From Cacajao melanocephalus (taxonomy: Eukaryota > Chordata > Mammalia > Primates > Pitheciidae), in contig CAUYLG010071120.1 in the NCBI GenBank assembly GCA_963573385.1, positions 1 through 64,000 on the forward strand: 64,000 bases of DNA, given 5' to 3'. A program made the translations under genes and the position numbers. The notes below the pieces were generated by a model. The model was not told where the DNA came from. It did no database searches and worked only from the letters and a program-made list of their open reading frames with translations. This document shows, one piece after another, positions 14,388 through 28,440 of this stretch; position 1 is the first letter of the stretch, and each line of letters starts with the position of its first letter.

Positions 14388-15388
14388 TTAAATAATATTG
14401 GTACAAGAGCATTTTATTTCAATGAATACAAGACTAGGGCATTTGCTAAGTTACTAATCCTAAATGTATTATTTCAGGAGCTACTGTGACAAAACAAGTG
14501 TTTTAGATTCAGAGGTTCTATGTGCCAGGGCTGCTAGGCCACCAACAAGTGAGGAAGCCACAGGTTTCTCTAGTCCTGTTTTCTTATATGGAGAACAAAA
14601 AGAGTAAGACTTCCATGACATTACTCAAGTGAGACTCTCAGAGAATACTTTCCATTCATTTCAAATGTTGATTAATTTCATTCTATAATCATTTGACCTG
14701 CACGTAGGCATTTTCCTGCTACACTCCTGCTCTCTGCCTAGAATACTTCTTTTCTCTTTCCTTATTCCAGCAAGCTTGACTCTGTCTACCCTCTTGAATC
14801 TCTTTGCCAGCAGCCACACCAAAAAATGTTTTTTTGAATACTATTTGGTCAAATCCACTGCTTGTTACATGACACTAATTCTTGCAGAGCATTCCCCTTT
14901 TGAGAAAGTATGCCTCTCCATGGAAGGGAGGGCCCTTACTCTTCCTACCTCCAGCTGCTGAGCATAGAATTTTGGATAAATCAAAAAGTTCAACAAGCAT
15001 TTGAGAAATTAATTCACTTACAATTTGGAAGATAATTCTTATTACATTTAATTACAGCAAAAACACTACTAACAGTTTACTGTTTATAGGTATTATTTAA
15101 GGTAGTCACAAAATAGGAACAAATACTCTAATTTCATTCAGTCAGCATAGATAACAGAGTATGAAATTTTACAATCTTTAACAAGAAATGGAAGGGATTA
15201 CTTAGCTGTCTTAAGGTTTAATAACAAAAACTAGAAAATAATCATACCTACTAATTTAGTAAGTCAAAACCAAAGCCTTACTATCAAAGGTCCAGTACCT
15301 GTTGGACGCCAATGCCTACCAACTGATTTCTTCCATTGTACCTGCTGCCTCTCATTTTTAACTCATTAAAAATATGAAAGTTATTTTA

Positions 15389-16077
15389 CTTGTAGAGGTC
15401 TTCCACCTCCTTGGTTAGGTATATTCCTAAGTGTTTTGTTTTATTTTATTTTTTTGCAGCTATTGCAAAATATATTGATTCTCAGCTTGATCCCTGTTGG
15501 TATATAGCAGAGCTACTGATTTGTCTACATTAATTTTGTATCCTGAAACTTTGCTGAATTCATTTATCAGTTCTAGGAGCTTTTTGGAGGAGTCTATAGC
15601 ATTTTCTAGGTATACGGTCATATCATCAGTAAACAGTGACAGTTTGACTTCCTCTTTACCAATCTGGATGCCCTTTATTTCCTTCTCTTGTCTGATTGCT
15701 CTAGCTAGGACTTCCAGTACTATGTTGAAGAGAAGTGGTGGAAGTCGGCATTCTTGTTTGTTCCAGTTCTCAGGGGAATGCTTTCAACTTTTCCCCAGTT
15801 CAGTATTAAGTTGGCTGTGGGTCTGTCATAGATGGCTTTTATTACATTGAAGTTTGTCCCTTGTATGCAGATCTTGCTGAGGGTTTTAATCACAAAAGGA
15901 TGTTGGATTTTGTCAAATGCTTTTCCAGTGTCTATTTAGATGATCATGTAATTTTTTATTTTAATTCCATTTATGTGGTGTATCACATTTATTGACTTGC
16001 ATATGTTAAACCATCCCTGCAATCCTGGTATGAAATTCACTTAATCATAGTGGATTATCTTTTTGATGTGCTGTTGG
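15389..16077 (-). mobile_element. L1 ORF2 segment, inverted part of twin-primed copy
   Basis: Antisense L1 reverse-transcriptase region: GACTTCCAGTACTATGTTGA and GGATTTTGTCAAATGCTTTT are landmarks. In L1 order it ends with GACCTCTACAAG, at base 15389. The sense piece that follows at 16078 begins with the next L1 bases. Confidence 0.85.
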
Positions 16078-16758
16078 GAACTATAAAACATTGCTTAAAG
16101 GAATCACAGATGACACAAATAAATGGAAACACACCCCATGCTCATGGATGCATAGAATCGATATTGTAAAAATGATCACACTGCCAAAAGCAATCTATAG
16201 ATTCAATGCAATTCCCATCAAAATACCACCATCATTCTTCACAGAATTAGAAAAAACAATTCTAAAATTCATACGGAACCAAATAATAGCCCACATAGCC
16301 AAAACAAGACTAAGCAAAAAGAACAAAGTATCTGGAAGTATCACATTACCTGATTTCAAACTATACTATAAGGTCACAGTCACCAAAACAGTGTGATACT
16401 GGTATAGAAATAGGCACATAGACCAATGGAACAGAATAGAGAATCCAGAAATAAACGCAAATACTTAAAGCTAACTGATCTTTGACAAAGCAAACAAAAA
16501 CATAAAGGGGGGAAAGGACACCCTTTTCAACAAATGGTGCTGGGATAATTGGCTAGCCACATGCAGGAGAATGAAACTGGATCCTCATCTCTCACCTTAT
16601 ACAAAAATCAACTCAAGATGGATGAAGGAGTTAATTCTAAGACCTGAAACTATAAAAATTCTAGAAGGTAACATTGAAAAAAACCATTGTAGACATTGGC
16701 TTAGGTAAGAGTTTCATGACCAAGATTCCAAAAGTAAATGCAATAAAAACAAAGATAA
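16078..16758 (+). mobile_element. L1 ORF2 segment, direct part of twin-primed copy
   Basis: Sense L1 from GAACTATAAAACATTGC through CCATGCTCATGGATGCATAG and ACCAATGGAACAGAATAGAG. An Alu interrupts it at 16759 and a few L1 bases follow to about 17078. No L1 3'UTR or poly-A tail follows, so the 3' end is missing. A 101-codon open frame (16091-16396) is an ORF2 remnant. Confidence 0.85.
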
Positions 16759-17112
<354 letters not shown>

Positions 17113-17394
17113 TCACAGTTCACAAAAGCAATGGTACTTTTTTTCAATATTTGTAATTCCCAATTCATATTCAACTTTCCAATTGTCTCTGAAAGTCTTA
17201 TGAAAAAAAAAGCTGGTTCAACTGGGAACCAATGGAGGGCTACTCGTTATAGTTGTCAGTAGTGTTCGAGTTTAACCTTTAACTTCTTTGTGCTCTTAGA
17301 GAGCCTGAGCAGGAGACTCTTTAAAAGTTTCATCCTTGGTAGTTCTGAATCGCCGAAACGCGAAGAGTCACGTCAAAAGTGTCCACACGAGCTT

Positions 17395-17410
17395 ATGGGA
17401 AATGTAGTCC
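17395..17410 (+). promoter_or_regulatory. ZNF143/THAP11-like promoter motif
   Basis: ATGGGAAATGTAGTCC matches the core of the Staf/ZNF143 site (TGGGA followed by TGTAGT), common within 100 bp of start sites at CpG-island promoters. The match is by eye; binding is inferred. Confidence 0.5.
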
Positions 17411-17922
17411 TGAATGAGTTTGTTCGCCGCGCAGCACTCTGGGATGGGGCTACTGGGTCCCTTCTGCGCCTGTGCAGCCGGAGCTCCGCCTCCTCATTTG
17501 GGTTCTCGGGAGTACCGGGTAGCGGTTTGGGAAGCTCCGGCGTCGGCTCGGAAGGTAGAGAGGGCGCAGCTGGGGCGGGAGCGTGGGACCAGCCAGAAGG
17601 GCAGCGTTTGTGCCCGGGAGCGGGAGGGGAATCGGGAAGTTTGTGGGATCCCTGCCCCTAGCGCCAGTGGATGCGACCCGGTGGGCCCTCGGCCGGGAAG
17701 GCCGGTGCAGGGGGACTCCGGCCGCGGGCTCCGGGGGTGGCTGGGGCTGAGCGCGGGTCTGGAGCAGGTGCGCGGTGTTGGCCGCGGAGTGCGGGACGGG
17801 AGCCTGGCGCGAGCGGCGGCGGGAGGGGAAAGCGCGTTTGTAACGCGGGCGGCAACGTGCCCGAAATCCCCGGACCGTGGGTCTGCATCGAGACCTTGAG
17901 CTCTGGAGCTGGAAAAACCCGG
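17411..17922 (+). other. probable 5' non-coding exon of KRAB-type transcript
   Basis: KRAB-ZNF genes usually begin with a GC-rich untranslated exon. Downstream of the ZNF143-like motif the strongest donor is CCCGG|GTAAGTTC (intron from 17923); an alternative, GGAAG|GTAGAG, would end the exon at 17554. The start cannot be fixed from sequence, so the left edge is nominal. No start codon here leads into the KRAB frame; the next exon supplies it. Confidence 0.4.
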
Positions 17923-18119
17923 GTAAGTTCCAGCTCTGTCAACTGGAAGCTGAGGCGAATGCAGGAACCTGGGTGAGAGTCAGGTTTCTCGTCTGAAAAT
18001 GAGGGTATTAATAATGAGTGCTTCATGGCGTTGGTTTAAAACTTAAATAAGTCGCCGCCTGTATAGCAAACAGCCGACTGTAGGCTATTAAGCCATGAGC
18101 GAGTGCTGCTGTTATATTT

Positions 18120-18250
18120 AGAAAACACTCTCTTCTGTTCACTGGGTGCCTTATGTAAACCTCACAACCACATCTGCATTAAATATAACAACTGAGGCTT
18201 AGGTCACAAGCTATCAGTGAGGGAGCCGGGGTTGAAGGGCAGGTGTGATT
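18120..18250 (+). repeat. MIR-like fragment in first intron
   Basis: CCTCACAACCACATCTGCAT then AACTGAGGCTTAGGTCAC and AGCTATCAGTGAGGGAGCC resemble MIR. Confidence 0.45.
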
Positions 18251-19359
18251 TATTTCCCGTTTCAGGCGCTAATATCACACCTGCCTGAAACCAGCATTGC
18301 AGCCTGCATAGCACTTAGCAGCGTGGCATGTCCCCAGATACTCAGGGAGTGGATGTAGATGGAATCTCACCATGTGTCAAATGTGTTCTGAATTTCTGGC
18401 GTGTCTTCAGATCTCTTGGATCAGGCAAGGTTCCTGGCCCCTTCTGCACTGTCAGGTGTCTCTCTTTAAAGTCTGACATAATGAATTCTAAGAGTGAATG
18501 TTTTGCCACTGAAATGGTTTCTCAAGTCAGGTCGCTGGTTCCTTGAACAAATAGCCCTTGCTAAGTGGGAAGCAGGGGCCTCTGTGAACAGTTTTACCTG
18601 GAGGAGAACGCCTCTCAGACTTAGACCCCTCTCCCGAGCTTCAGAGCAGAGACAGAAGAGCCCACAAAGGAGCAGATCCTAGATTTGTATGGTCAGAAGC
18701 AGTTCTTGATCCTCTTTCCGAGAATGAGCCATACTTTGTGGTGAAGTCTCCAGAAGCCACCACAGACTGCGTGACAGTGGGTGGTTTGGGCCAGCTTTGA
18801 GAAGAGAAAAGTGAGCTGGGTGGGGACTAGGGACAGGCTGCTTAGGAAAGGCCACATCATTGCAGAGCTTGTGAGGGGAGGTCTGGGGTTAGGGGTAACC
18901 GGAGATTCCCCAGATCCCAAAATAGCCCCCAGTCTCTTTGTTCTCCACTCTGTACAGATGCCACACTGCTGTTAACACGTGTGACACTGGAGACTTTGTC
19001 CCTACCTCATAGAATCCCAGCATGATGATACATGAAGGGTTTTCCGTGGTTATCTACTTCTGACTCTTTTGAAAGCTTTAAAGACATTGGGCATGAAAGG
19101 TTCAGTGAGTTTCCAGGGACCCCTTGTTTGTGGCAGAGCCAGGAGGATAACAGTTTCGTTTGTTCTTCCACAGGTGAGTCACCAAAAGCATCTTATCCAA
19201 AGGGCCTTTTGAGAAATACATCCCAGTTAAAACAACTAAAACTGTCTTATAGCTTCTCATCTCTTTTTACAAGACTTTCTGTGGATTGTCTATACCAACA
19301 GTAAACAGTATTACTAAGAAAAATAGTTAAATGATGCACAAAGAATTTTTTTCTGCTAA

Positions 19360-19665
19360 TTTTGTGTTTTGGAGACCAAGTCTCATCCTATTGTCCAAGC
19401 AGGAGTGCAGTGGCACAAACACGGCTCACTACAGCCTCTACTTCCTGGGCTCAAGTGATCCTCCTGCCTCAGCCTCCTGTGTAGCTGGGACCACAGGTGT
19501 ATGCCACCACACCTGGCTGATTTTTTTTTAAGTTTCTATTTTCTGTAGAGACAGGGTCAATACCATATTGCCCAGTTTGGTCTTGAACTCCTGAGCTCAA
19601 GCCATTCTCCTCCACTGGCCTCCCAAAGTGCTGGGGTTACAGGTGTGAACCATGGTGCCTGCTAA
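19360..19665 (-). repeat. Alu, antisense, old
   Basis: Runs from GGAGACCAAGTCTCATCC to GTGAACCATGGTGCCTGC; lies in the first intron of the KRAB locus. Confidence 0.85.
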
Positions 19666-20016
19666 GTTCATTTTAATGAAAGAATAGTGTCTTATCCTGT
19701 GGTGTACTTTAATTCAACTATTCCTCTCTTGTCTTTATTTCTTTGTGTGTGTTAGAAGCACATGTACATTATTGTTAATTGGGAAAAGTTCATGTTCACA
19801 CAATAAAAAATAGCAATTTAAGCCCCATGATTATTTCAGAGTTGTCATAGAGACAGTGCCACCTCTAAGGGGTGCTTTTCATGCCTTTTCAAGGCCTGAA
19901 GGGCCCAGTTACCTTAGGAACCTTGCTCCCCGACTGGGTTGCTTAGATTTGGGGAGGTGAATCTAGGAGCTGTGATGTAGGCCAGACCATGTGACTTCCT
20001 CTTTCTGTCCCCCCAG

Positions 20017-20075
20017 CTGAGGCTTCACAGTTCTCTACACTCTCCCAAGAGCCACAGAAAATGAACACATTTCAG
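20017..20075 (+). CDS. start-codon exon of KRAB-type gene (MNTFQ)
   Basis: A C-rich acceptor (TTTCTGTCCCCCCAG) precedes base 20017 and CAG|GTGAGC follows base 20075, giving a 59-bp exon. It ends with ATG AAC ACA TTT CAG in phase 0 (ATG at 20061). This is the classic KRAB-ZNF arrangement, where a small exon supplies a few N-terminal residues before the KRAB-A exon. It joins in frame to the exon at 27251, giving MNTFQ then [12 protein letters not shown]. The separating intron of 7.2 kb holds a long antisense L1, a MER1 and a MER20. Paralogues on chromosome 10 (ZNF33, ZNF37, ZNF25 and ZNF248 group) have similar N-termini. Confidence 0.65.
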
Positions 20076-21364
20076 GTGAGCTCTTTATTCATTCCCCTCT
20101 TTCTATTGTAATGGATTTGTGAGGTTAAGATGGGTCCTTGCATTAAATGGAAAAGGAGAAATAGATCAAGTAAATCTTGAGGGAAAATATATACAGTTTT
20201 ACTATGAGCTCTGTTGTTTGCTGTCAGCTTTTGATAAATAACCTTTGTCAGGGTTAGTAGGTTCCCTCCAGTTACCAGTTTGCCAAGATTTCATGTTAGT
20301 CATGAATGCACATTGAATTACATTAAATGCTTTTTGTATATCTATTAGAATAAATCTATAGCTGTGTCCTTTAATCTATAAATATTGTGAATAATGTAAT
20401 GGATTTTGTACAAGTGACTTGAATACCTGTATAGACCCTAGTTTCTAATGAATGTTGCTTCTTACATGTTTTCCTAGCACTTTTTTGGTGATCATTTAGG
20501 ATTTTTATTTCTGTATTCACAAATTGGATTAAACTATACTTTCCTGTTTCGCTGTTCAATTATGGTATCATGATTGTCTCATGAAAGGAAATGGGGCACT
20601 TTTTTCTTGTTTCTTCTTTTCTAATAATTTAGAAAAGTGAGAAAATTGTGTTATATGTAGATTTTATGAAACTCACCTATGAATGTGGACCTTGCAAAGA
20701 TTTTTTGTGTGAAGATTTTGATTATTGAATAAATTTATTAGTTCATTAATCAGCTTCTTATTGTAAGTGTGTACTGGATTTGTACTTTCTCAATATAATT
20801 TTTGTCATTGCATTCTCATAGAAAATTGTAATCATTTTTTAATTTTTTTAGATTTAGTAAATGTTTATTGTTGGTTAACCATTATCAAACAAGATTTTTC
20901 TTTCTCAATATACGTTAAGTTATAAATATACAGAGACAAGGGATAAAGCAAATGAAAAATAAAATGAGATATTAAGATTTTTATTTTAAAAACCACCTTG
21001 CATACAGAAATTATAAGATTTATTATAATTGTCATACAACTTTACCATCCTAGTGCTAATATACTTTAACACTGAAGATGCAACTTGCCTACTTACTTAG
21101 CACTTTACTTAGATATATTTATTAGGATGCAGAAGTTTTCATAATATTGTTATGTTTACTAAAACTAGAAAGACGTTCAATTTTAACATAAAATGTATTT
21201 GAAATTTTCAACTGAGAATCTGAACATGTTACTTTAACATTTTACTTCATATATTTTACTATCCCAGGGTCTAAGTCAAGACAGGCCTTAGCTAAAATGA
21301 AGCAGCAAGACTAAATAATCCTAATAAATGCTGTCTTTCCTTTATACTTAAAAACATTTCTTTA
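20076..21364. other. intronic AT-rich sequence
   Basis: Between the MNTFQ exon and the large L1. Very AT-rich, with old L1-like wording near 20280-20760 but no confident family call and no exon. Confidence 0.35.
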
Positions 21365-24300
21365 AAATGTTTTGTTTCAACAGCTTTTGGGGTACAAGTG
21401 GTTTCTTGTTACACGGATGAATTATATAGTGGTGAATTCTGAGATTTTAGTGCACCCATGGCCTAGCAAGTAATGTACATTGTACTTAATAAGTAGTTTT
21501 TTTTTTATCCCTAGCACCTTTCCCTAGCCTCCCACCTTCTGCTTTCTTGGTATCTAAAGTCTGTTATATCGCTCTGTGTGCCTCTGCATACTCATATCTT
21601 GGCTCCCACTTATAAGCGAGAATATACGGTTTGGTTTTCTACTCCTGTGTTACTTAGAATAACAGCATCCAGCTCCATCCAAGTTGCTGCAAAAGACATT
21701 ATTTCGTTCCTTTTTATGGCTGAGTAGTATTCCATGGTGTATAGGTACCACATTTTCTTTATTCACTCAGTTGATGGGCACTTAGGTTGGTTCCACATCT
21801 TTGCAATTGTGAACTGTGTTGCTACAAACGTGTGCTGGTTTGTTTTTCATTTATAATGAGTTCTTTTCCTTTGGGTAGATACCCAGTAGTGGGATTGCTG
21901 GATCAAATGGTAGATCTACTTTTAGTTCCTTAAGGAATCTCCATACTATTTCCATAGAGGTTGTCCTAATTTACATTCTTAGCAGCATTGTATAAGCATT
22001 CCCTTTTCTTCATGTCCATGCGAACATCTATTGTGTTTTGACTTTTTAATACAGGCCATTCTTGGAGGAATAAGGTGGTATCTCATTGTGGTTTTAATTT
22101 GCATTTCCCTGATTATTAGTGATGCTGAGCATTTTTTTCATATGCTTGTTGGACATTTGTATATCTTCTTTTCAGAAATGTCAATTCATGTCCTTTGCCC
22201 ACTCTTTGATGGGATTTTTTTTTCCAGCTGATTTGAGTTCTTGTAAATTCTGGATACTATGTTAGATGCCTAGTTTGTAAATATTTTCTCCCATTCTGTG
22301 GGTTGGCTGTTTATTCTGGTAATTATTTATTTTGCTGTGTAGAAGCTTTTTAGTTTAATTAGGTCCAGTTAATTTATTTTTGTTTTTCTTGCATTTGCTT
22401 TTGGGGTTTTAGTCATGAATTCTTGCCTAGGCTGATGTCTAGAAGAGTTTTTCAAATGTTGTCTTTTAGAATTTCTATGGTTTCAAGTCACAGACTTAAG
22501 TCTTTGGTCCATCTTGAGTTGATATTTGTATAAAGTAAGAGATAGGGATCCGGTTTCATTCTTCTACATGTGGCTTGCCACTTTTACCAGCACCACTTAT
22601 TAAATAGGACAGAGGTCCCCAATCCATGGGGCCACCAACTGCTACCAGTCTGTGGTCTGTTAGGAAACGAACAGCACAGCAGGAGGTGAGTAGCAGGCCA
22701 GTAAGCATTACCACCTGAGCTCTGCCTTCTGTCCGATCAGTGGCATCAGATTCTCATAGGAGAGGGAACCCTGTTGTGAGCTGCACATGCAAGGGATCTA
22801 GGTTGCATGCTCCTTATGAGAATCTAATGCCTGAATCTAACTAATGATCTGAAGTCAATCAGTTTAATCTTGAAACCATCCACACACCACTCCCTACAAC
22901 CACTGGTCCATGGAAAAATTGTCTTCCAGGAAACCAGTCCCTAGTGCCAAAAAAGTTTGGGATTGCTGAAATATGGTATCCATTCCCCTGTTTATGTTTT
23001 TGTGTGCTTTGTTGAAGATCAGTTGACTGTACATATTTGGCTTTATTTCTGGGTTCTCTATTCTGTTCCATTGGCCTATGTGCCTGCCTTTATACCAGTA
23101 CCGTATACTGTTTCGGAAGTTATAGCCAGCCTTGTAGTATAATTTGAAGTCTTGTGATGCCTCCAGATTTGTTCTTTTTACTCGGGATTGCTTTGGCTCT
23201 TTTGTCTTTTTGTTCTGTATGAATTTTAGGATTGTTTTTTCTAATTCTGTAAAAGATGTTGGTATTTTGATGAGAATTGCATTGAATTTGTAGATTGCTT
23301 TGGGCAGAATGGTTATTTTCACAATATTGATTTTTCCAATCCATGAGCATAGGTTGTGTTGCATTTGTTTGTGTCATCTGTGATTTCTTTCATCAGTGTT
23401 TTGTAGTTCTTGTAGAGTTCTTTCACCTCCTTGGTTAAGTATATTCTTAGGGTTTTTTTTTGTTTGGTTCGTTTGTTTTTGTGGCTGTTGTAAAATAAAT
23501 TGAGTTCTTGTTTTGATTCTCAGCTTGGTTGTTGTTGGTATAGCATTGTTACTGATTCTTTACATTGATTTTGTACCTCAAGACTAGTGAATTCATTTGT
23601 CAAATCTAGGAGTCTTTTGGAGGAGTCTTGGATTTTCTATGATGATATTGTCTGCAAACAGTAGTAGTTTGACTTCTTCTTTTCCAATTTGGATGCCCTT
23701 TATCTCTTTCTCTTGAGCAATTGCTCTTGCTAGGACTTCCAGAACTATGTTGAATAGGAGTGGTGAAAGCAGGATTCTTGTCTTGTTCCTGTTCTCAGGG
23801 GGAATGCTTTCAACTTTTCTCCATGCAATATGATGTTGGCTGTGGGTTTCTCACATATGGCTTTTATTACTTTGAGGTAAGTCCCTTCTATGCCTAGTTT
23901 GTTGAGAGTTTTTTTCATAAAGGGATGCTGGATTTTGTCAAATGCATTTTCTCCATCTATTGAGATGATTATATGACTTTTGTTTTTAGTTATGTTTATG
24001 TGATGTATCACATTTATTTACTTGTGTATGTTAAACCATCCTTGCATCCCTGAGGTGAAACCCACCTGATCATGATGCACTTTTTGATGTGCTATTGTAT
24101 TCAGTTAGCTAGTGTTTTGTTGAGAATTTTTGCATCTGTGTTCATCAAGGATATTGGTGTGTAGTTTCCTTTTTTGTTGCTGTGTCCTTTCCTGGTTTTG
24201 GTATCAGGGTGATACTGGCTTCATAGAATGATTTAGGAAGGATTCCCTCTTTTGCAATCTTTTGGAATAGTTTCTGCAGGCTTGGGACCAGTTCTTTGAA

Positions 24301-26440
24301 TATCTCATAGAATTCAGCTGTGAATCCATCTGGTCCTGGGATTTTTGTTGTTGTTGGCAATTTTTAAATTACTTATTCCATCTCCCTACTTGTTGTCTAT
24401 TTGGGGTTTCAATTTCTTCCTGATTTAATCTAGGAGTGTTGCATGTTTCCAGAAGGTTATCCATTTCCTCTAGATTTTCTAGTTTGTGCGCATAAAGGTG
24501 TTCATAGTAGTCTTGAAAGATCTTTTGTATTTCTCTGGTGTTGGTTGTAATGTTTCCAGTTTCATTTTTAATTGAACTTATTTGGATCTTCTTTTCTTGG
24601 TTAATCTAGCTGAGGGTCTATCCGTTTTAGCTTTTCAAGGAACCAGCTTTTTTGTTTCATTGATATTTTGGGAGTTTTTGTTTGAATTTCATTTAGTTCT
24701 GCTTTGATTTTTATTTCTTTTGTCCTCCTAGCCTTGGGTTTAGTTCCTGTTTCTCTGGTGCCTTGAGATGTGACATTAGGTTATCAATTTGTGCTTTTTC
24801 AGGCTTTTTGATATAGGCATTTATCACTATATACTTTTAGCATTGCTTTTGCTGCATCCCAGAGGTTTTGATAATTTGTGTAATTATCATTCAATCAGTT
24901 TGTAAATTTCTATCTTGATTTTAGTGTTAACCCAGAAATCATTCAGGAGCAGATTATTTCATTTCCATGTATTTTAATAGTTTTGAGGGTTCCTTTTAGA
25001 GTTGATTTCTAGTTTTATTTTGCATGATCTGAGTAGATACTTGATATGATTTTAATTTTTTAAAATGTATTGAGACTTGTTTTTTGGCCTTTCATATGAT
25101 CTATCGTTGAGAGTGTTCCATGTGCTGATGAGAAGAATGTATATTCTGCAGTGCTTGAAGAGTATTTTGTAAATATCTGTTAAGTTCATTTGTTCTAGTG
25201 TGTTTTTAAGTCCAGTGTTTCTTTGTTGGCTGTCTGTCTTGATGATCTGTCTAGTACTGTCAGTGGTCTACTGAAGTTTCCCACTATTATTGTGTTGCTT
25301 TCTGTCTCATTTCTTAGGTCTAGTAGTCATTGTTTTATGAAATTGGGACCTCCAGTGTTAGATGCATATAAATTTGGGATTGTAATATCTTCCTCTTGGA
25401 TTGATCCTTTTTATCATTATACAGTGACCTTCTTTGTCTTTTTTTTTTTTTTTTAACTGTTGTTGCTTTGAAGTCTGTTTTGTCTGATATAAGAATAAGC
25501 TACTCCTGCTTGCTTTTGGTTTCCATTTACATGGAATATTGTTTTCCACCCCTTTACCTTGAGTTTATATGAATGCTTTCATATTAGGTGAGTCTGTTGA
25601 AGACAGCAGATACTTGGTTTGTACTTTTTTTTTTTAAAATCTATTCTGCCATTGTCTGTCTTTTAAGTGAAGCATTTAGGCCATTTATATTCAATGTTAA
25701 TATTGAGATGTGAGGTACTATACTCTTCATCATGTTGTTACCTAGTTTGTTTTTTCCACTGAATTATTGGTTTATAGGTCCCGTGAGTTTTGAGCTTTCA
25801 AGAGGTTCTATTTTGGTGCATAAGAAGTTTTGTTTCAAGGTTTAGAGCTCTTAGCATTTCTTATAGTGCTGGTTTGGTGGCGACAAATTCCTCAGCATTT
25901 ATTTGTCTGAAAATAACTTTATTTTTCCTTATTTTATGAAACTTAGTTTTGCTTGATACAGAATTCTTGGCTGACAGTTACTCTGTTTAAGGAGGTAGAA
26001 GATAGGACCCCCAATCTCTCTGGCTTGCAGGGTTTCTGCTGAGAAGTCTGCTGTTAGTCTAATAAGTTTGCCTTTACAGGTTACCTGATACTATTACCTT
26101 AGTGCTCTTAGAATTCTTTCCTTCCTGTTGGCTTTAGACAGCTTGATGACTATATGCTTTGGTGAAGATCTTTTTGCAGCGGATTTTCCAATAGTTCTTT
26201 GACATTCTTGGATTGGGATATGTAAATAGCCAAGTCAGTGAAGTTTTCCTCAATTATTTCCTCAAATAAGTTTTCCAGACTTTTTGTCTTCTCCCTCAGA
26301 AACATCAATTATTCTTAGGTTTGGCCATTTTACATAATTTCATATTTCTTGGAGACTTTGTTCATTTCTTAAAATTCTTTTCTCTGAGCTTTTAAATCTT
26401 TTTTGTGTTATATATCATGCCACATTTCTGTGTACAGCTG
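21365..26440 (-). mobile_element. near-full-length L1, antisense, interrupted by MER1
   Basis: About 5 kb of complement-L1: 3'UTR (AGCTTTTGGGGTACAAGTGG) at the left, ORF2 through 25.6 kb, and ORF1-side sequence to about 26.4 kb (TTGTTCATTTCTTAAAATTC). Minus-strand open pieces such as 22894-23364, 23745-24011 and 24145-24360 are ORF2 fragments in different frames, so it is inactive. It lies antisense in the KRAB intron. Confidence 0.85.
22610..22968 (-). mobile_element. MER1 (hAT-Charlie) inserted in L1
   Basis: 359 bp with terminal CAGAGGTCCCCAA and TTTGGGATTGCTG. Flanks AAATAGGA (22602-22609) and AAATATGG (22969-22976) fit a diverged 8-bp hAT target duplication (6 of 8). Typical inner wording includes GGTCTGTTAGGAAACG and GAGAATCTAATGCC. 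Non-autonomous. Confidence 0.8.
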
Positions 26441-26579
26441 CGTGAGATAATAACAGATTTTGATTCCTGTAAAGATTCACTTCCCATTATTTATCTCTGT
26501 TGCTTTGCTTTAATATTTAGTATTTCCTCTTAATTTTTGTCTTTTGTTTTGCTGCTTAAGTCCACTCTCCATATAGCAC

Positions 26580-26805
26580 AATGGTTTTGTGCTATAGGTG
26601 ATTTTGTCCCCCAGAAGACATTTGACAATGTTTGGAGATATTTTTGATTGTCACAACTGGGGATGCTTCTGGCATCTAGTGGGTAAAAGACAGGGATACT
26701 GCTAAACATCCTAAATTGCTCAGGATAGTTCTTCACAAAAAAGCATTATGTGGTCCACAGTGTAGGTAGTACTAGTACCAAGCTAAAGAAACCCTGTTCT
26801 AGAGC
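26580..26805 (+). mobile_element. MER20 hAT element
   Basis: GTGATTTTGTCCCCCAGAAG, ACATTTGACAATGTTTGGAG, GGCATCTAGTGGGTAAAAG and AAGAAACCCTG follow the MER20 consensus in order. MER20 copies act as enhancers in some tissues; no evidence of that here. Confidence 0.8.
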
Positions 26806-27217
26806 ATTGCTCCTGAAATATAAATCTGGTTGTGTAGAGACCTCTCAGGTTATATGTATCTCTCCATGGATTCCCCATTACCCGAGTGGAGACCTCTTGG
26901 TTGGAATGCATGCTCCACAGAGTGCTCAGCACAATCTGTTGGTATATGGGAAATGTATACAGGAATCCTATTTATAATAATTTTACCTAAAAAGGCAGTA
27001 AGCTTCCTCAGTATATTAAGTGACAATGTATGTGTATAATTTTAAAATAAACACAAATAAGAACATGAGAACAAATATTTGTGCTAGTTATGCATTTCAA
27101 AAGCATAAGGCGGAATTAGGGCCATGATAGGAGTCCCTTATACCATTTTATTTTAAATTCTCAACAGTAAACATAATGAGTTAGTTAACGAAAACATTTT
27201 CCTTTCCCTGATTCTGA

Positions 27218-28439
<1,222 letters not shown>

Positions 28440-28440
<1 letters not shown>

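Larger units (their letters stand above)
17340..17930. promoter_or_regulatory. CpG-island promoter of the KRAB locus
   Basis: This is the only clearly GC- and CpG-rich block in an AT-rich window: CpGs recur from CGCCGAAACGCGAAG to GTGGGTCTGCATCG. It contains a GC box (GGGGCGGG, 17572-17579), a CRE/E-box-like GTCACGTC near 17367 and a ZNF143-type element at 17395. No TATA box is evident, as usual for KRAB-ZNF housekeeping promoters. Several overlapping open frames on both strands are a by-product of low stop-codon density. The island sits between plus-strand KRAB exons and the minus-strand cyclin-Y-like exons, so it could drive both, though no minus-strand first exon was identified. Confidence 0.75.

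Noticed and set aside
17290..18026. Overlapping open frames of 101-161 codons on both strands of the CpG island
   Set aside because: GC-rich DNA has few stop codons; products are Gly/Ala/Arg/Ser-rich in several frames at once and none joins the KRAB frame.
19140..19180. CACAG|GTGAGT considered as a donor of an extra KRAB-locus exon
   Set aside because: No convincing acceptor upstream and no frame link; splice-like motifs of this kind occur by chance.
22894..24360. Minus-strand open frames similar to reverse transcriptase
   Set aside because: They are broken L1 ORF2 pieces in shifted frames, part of an inactive L1.
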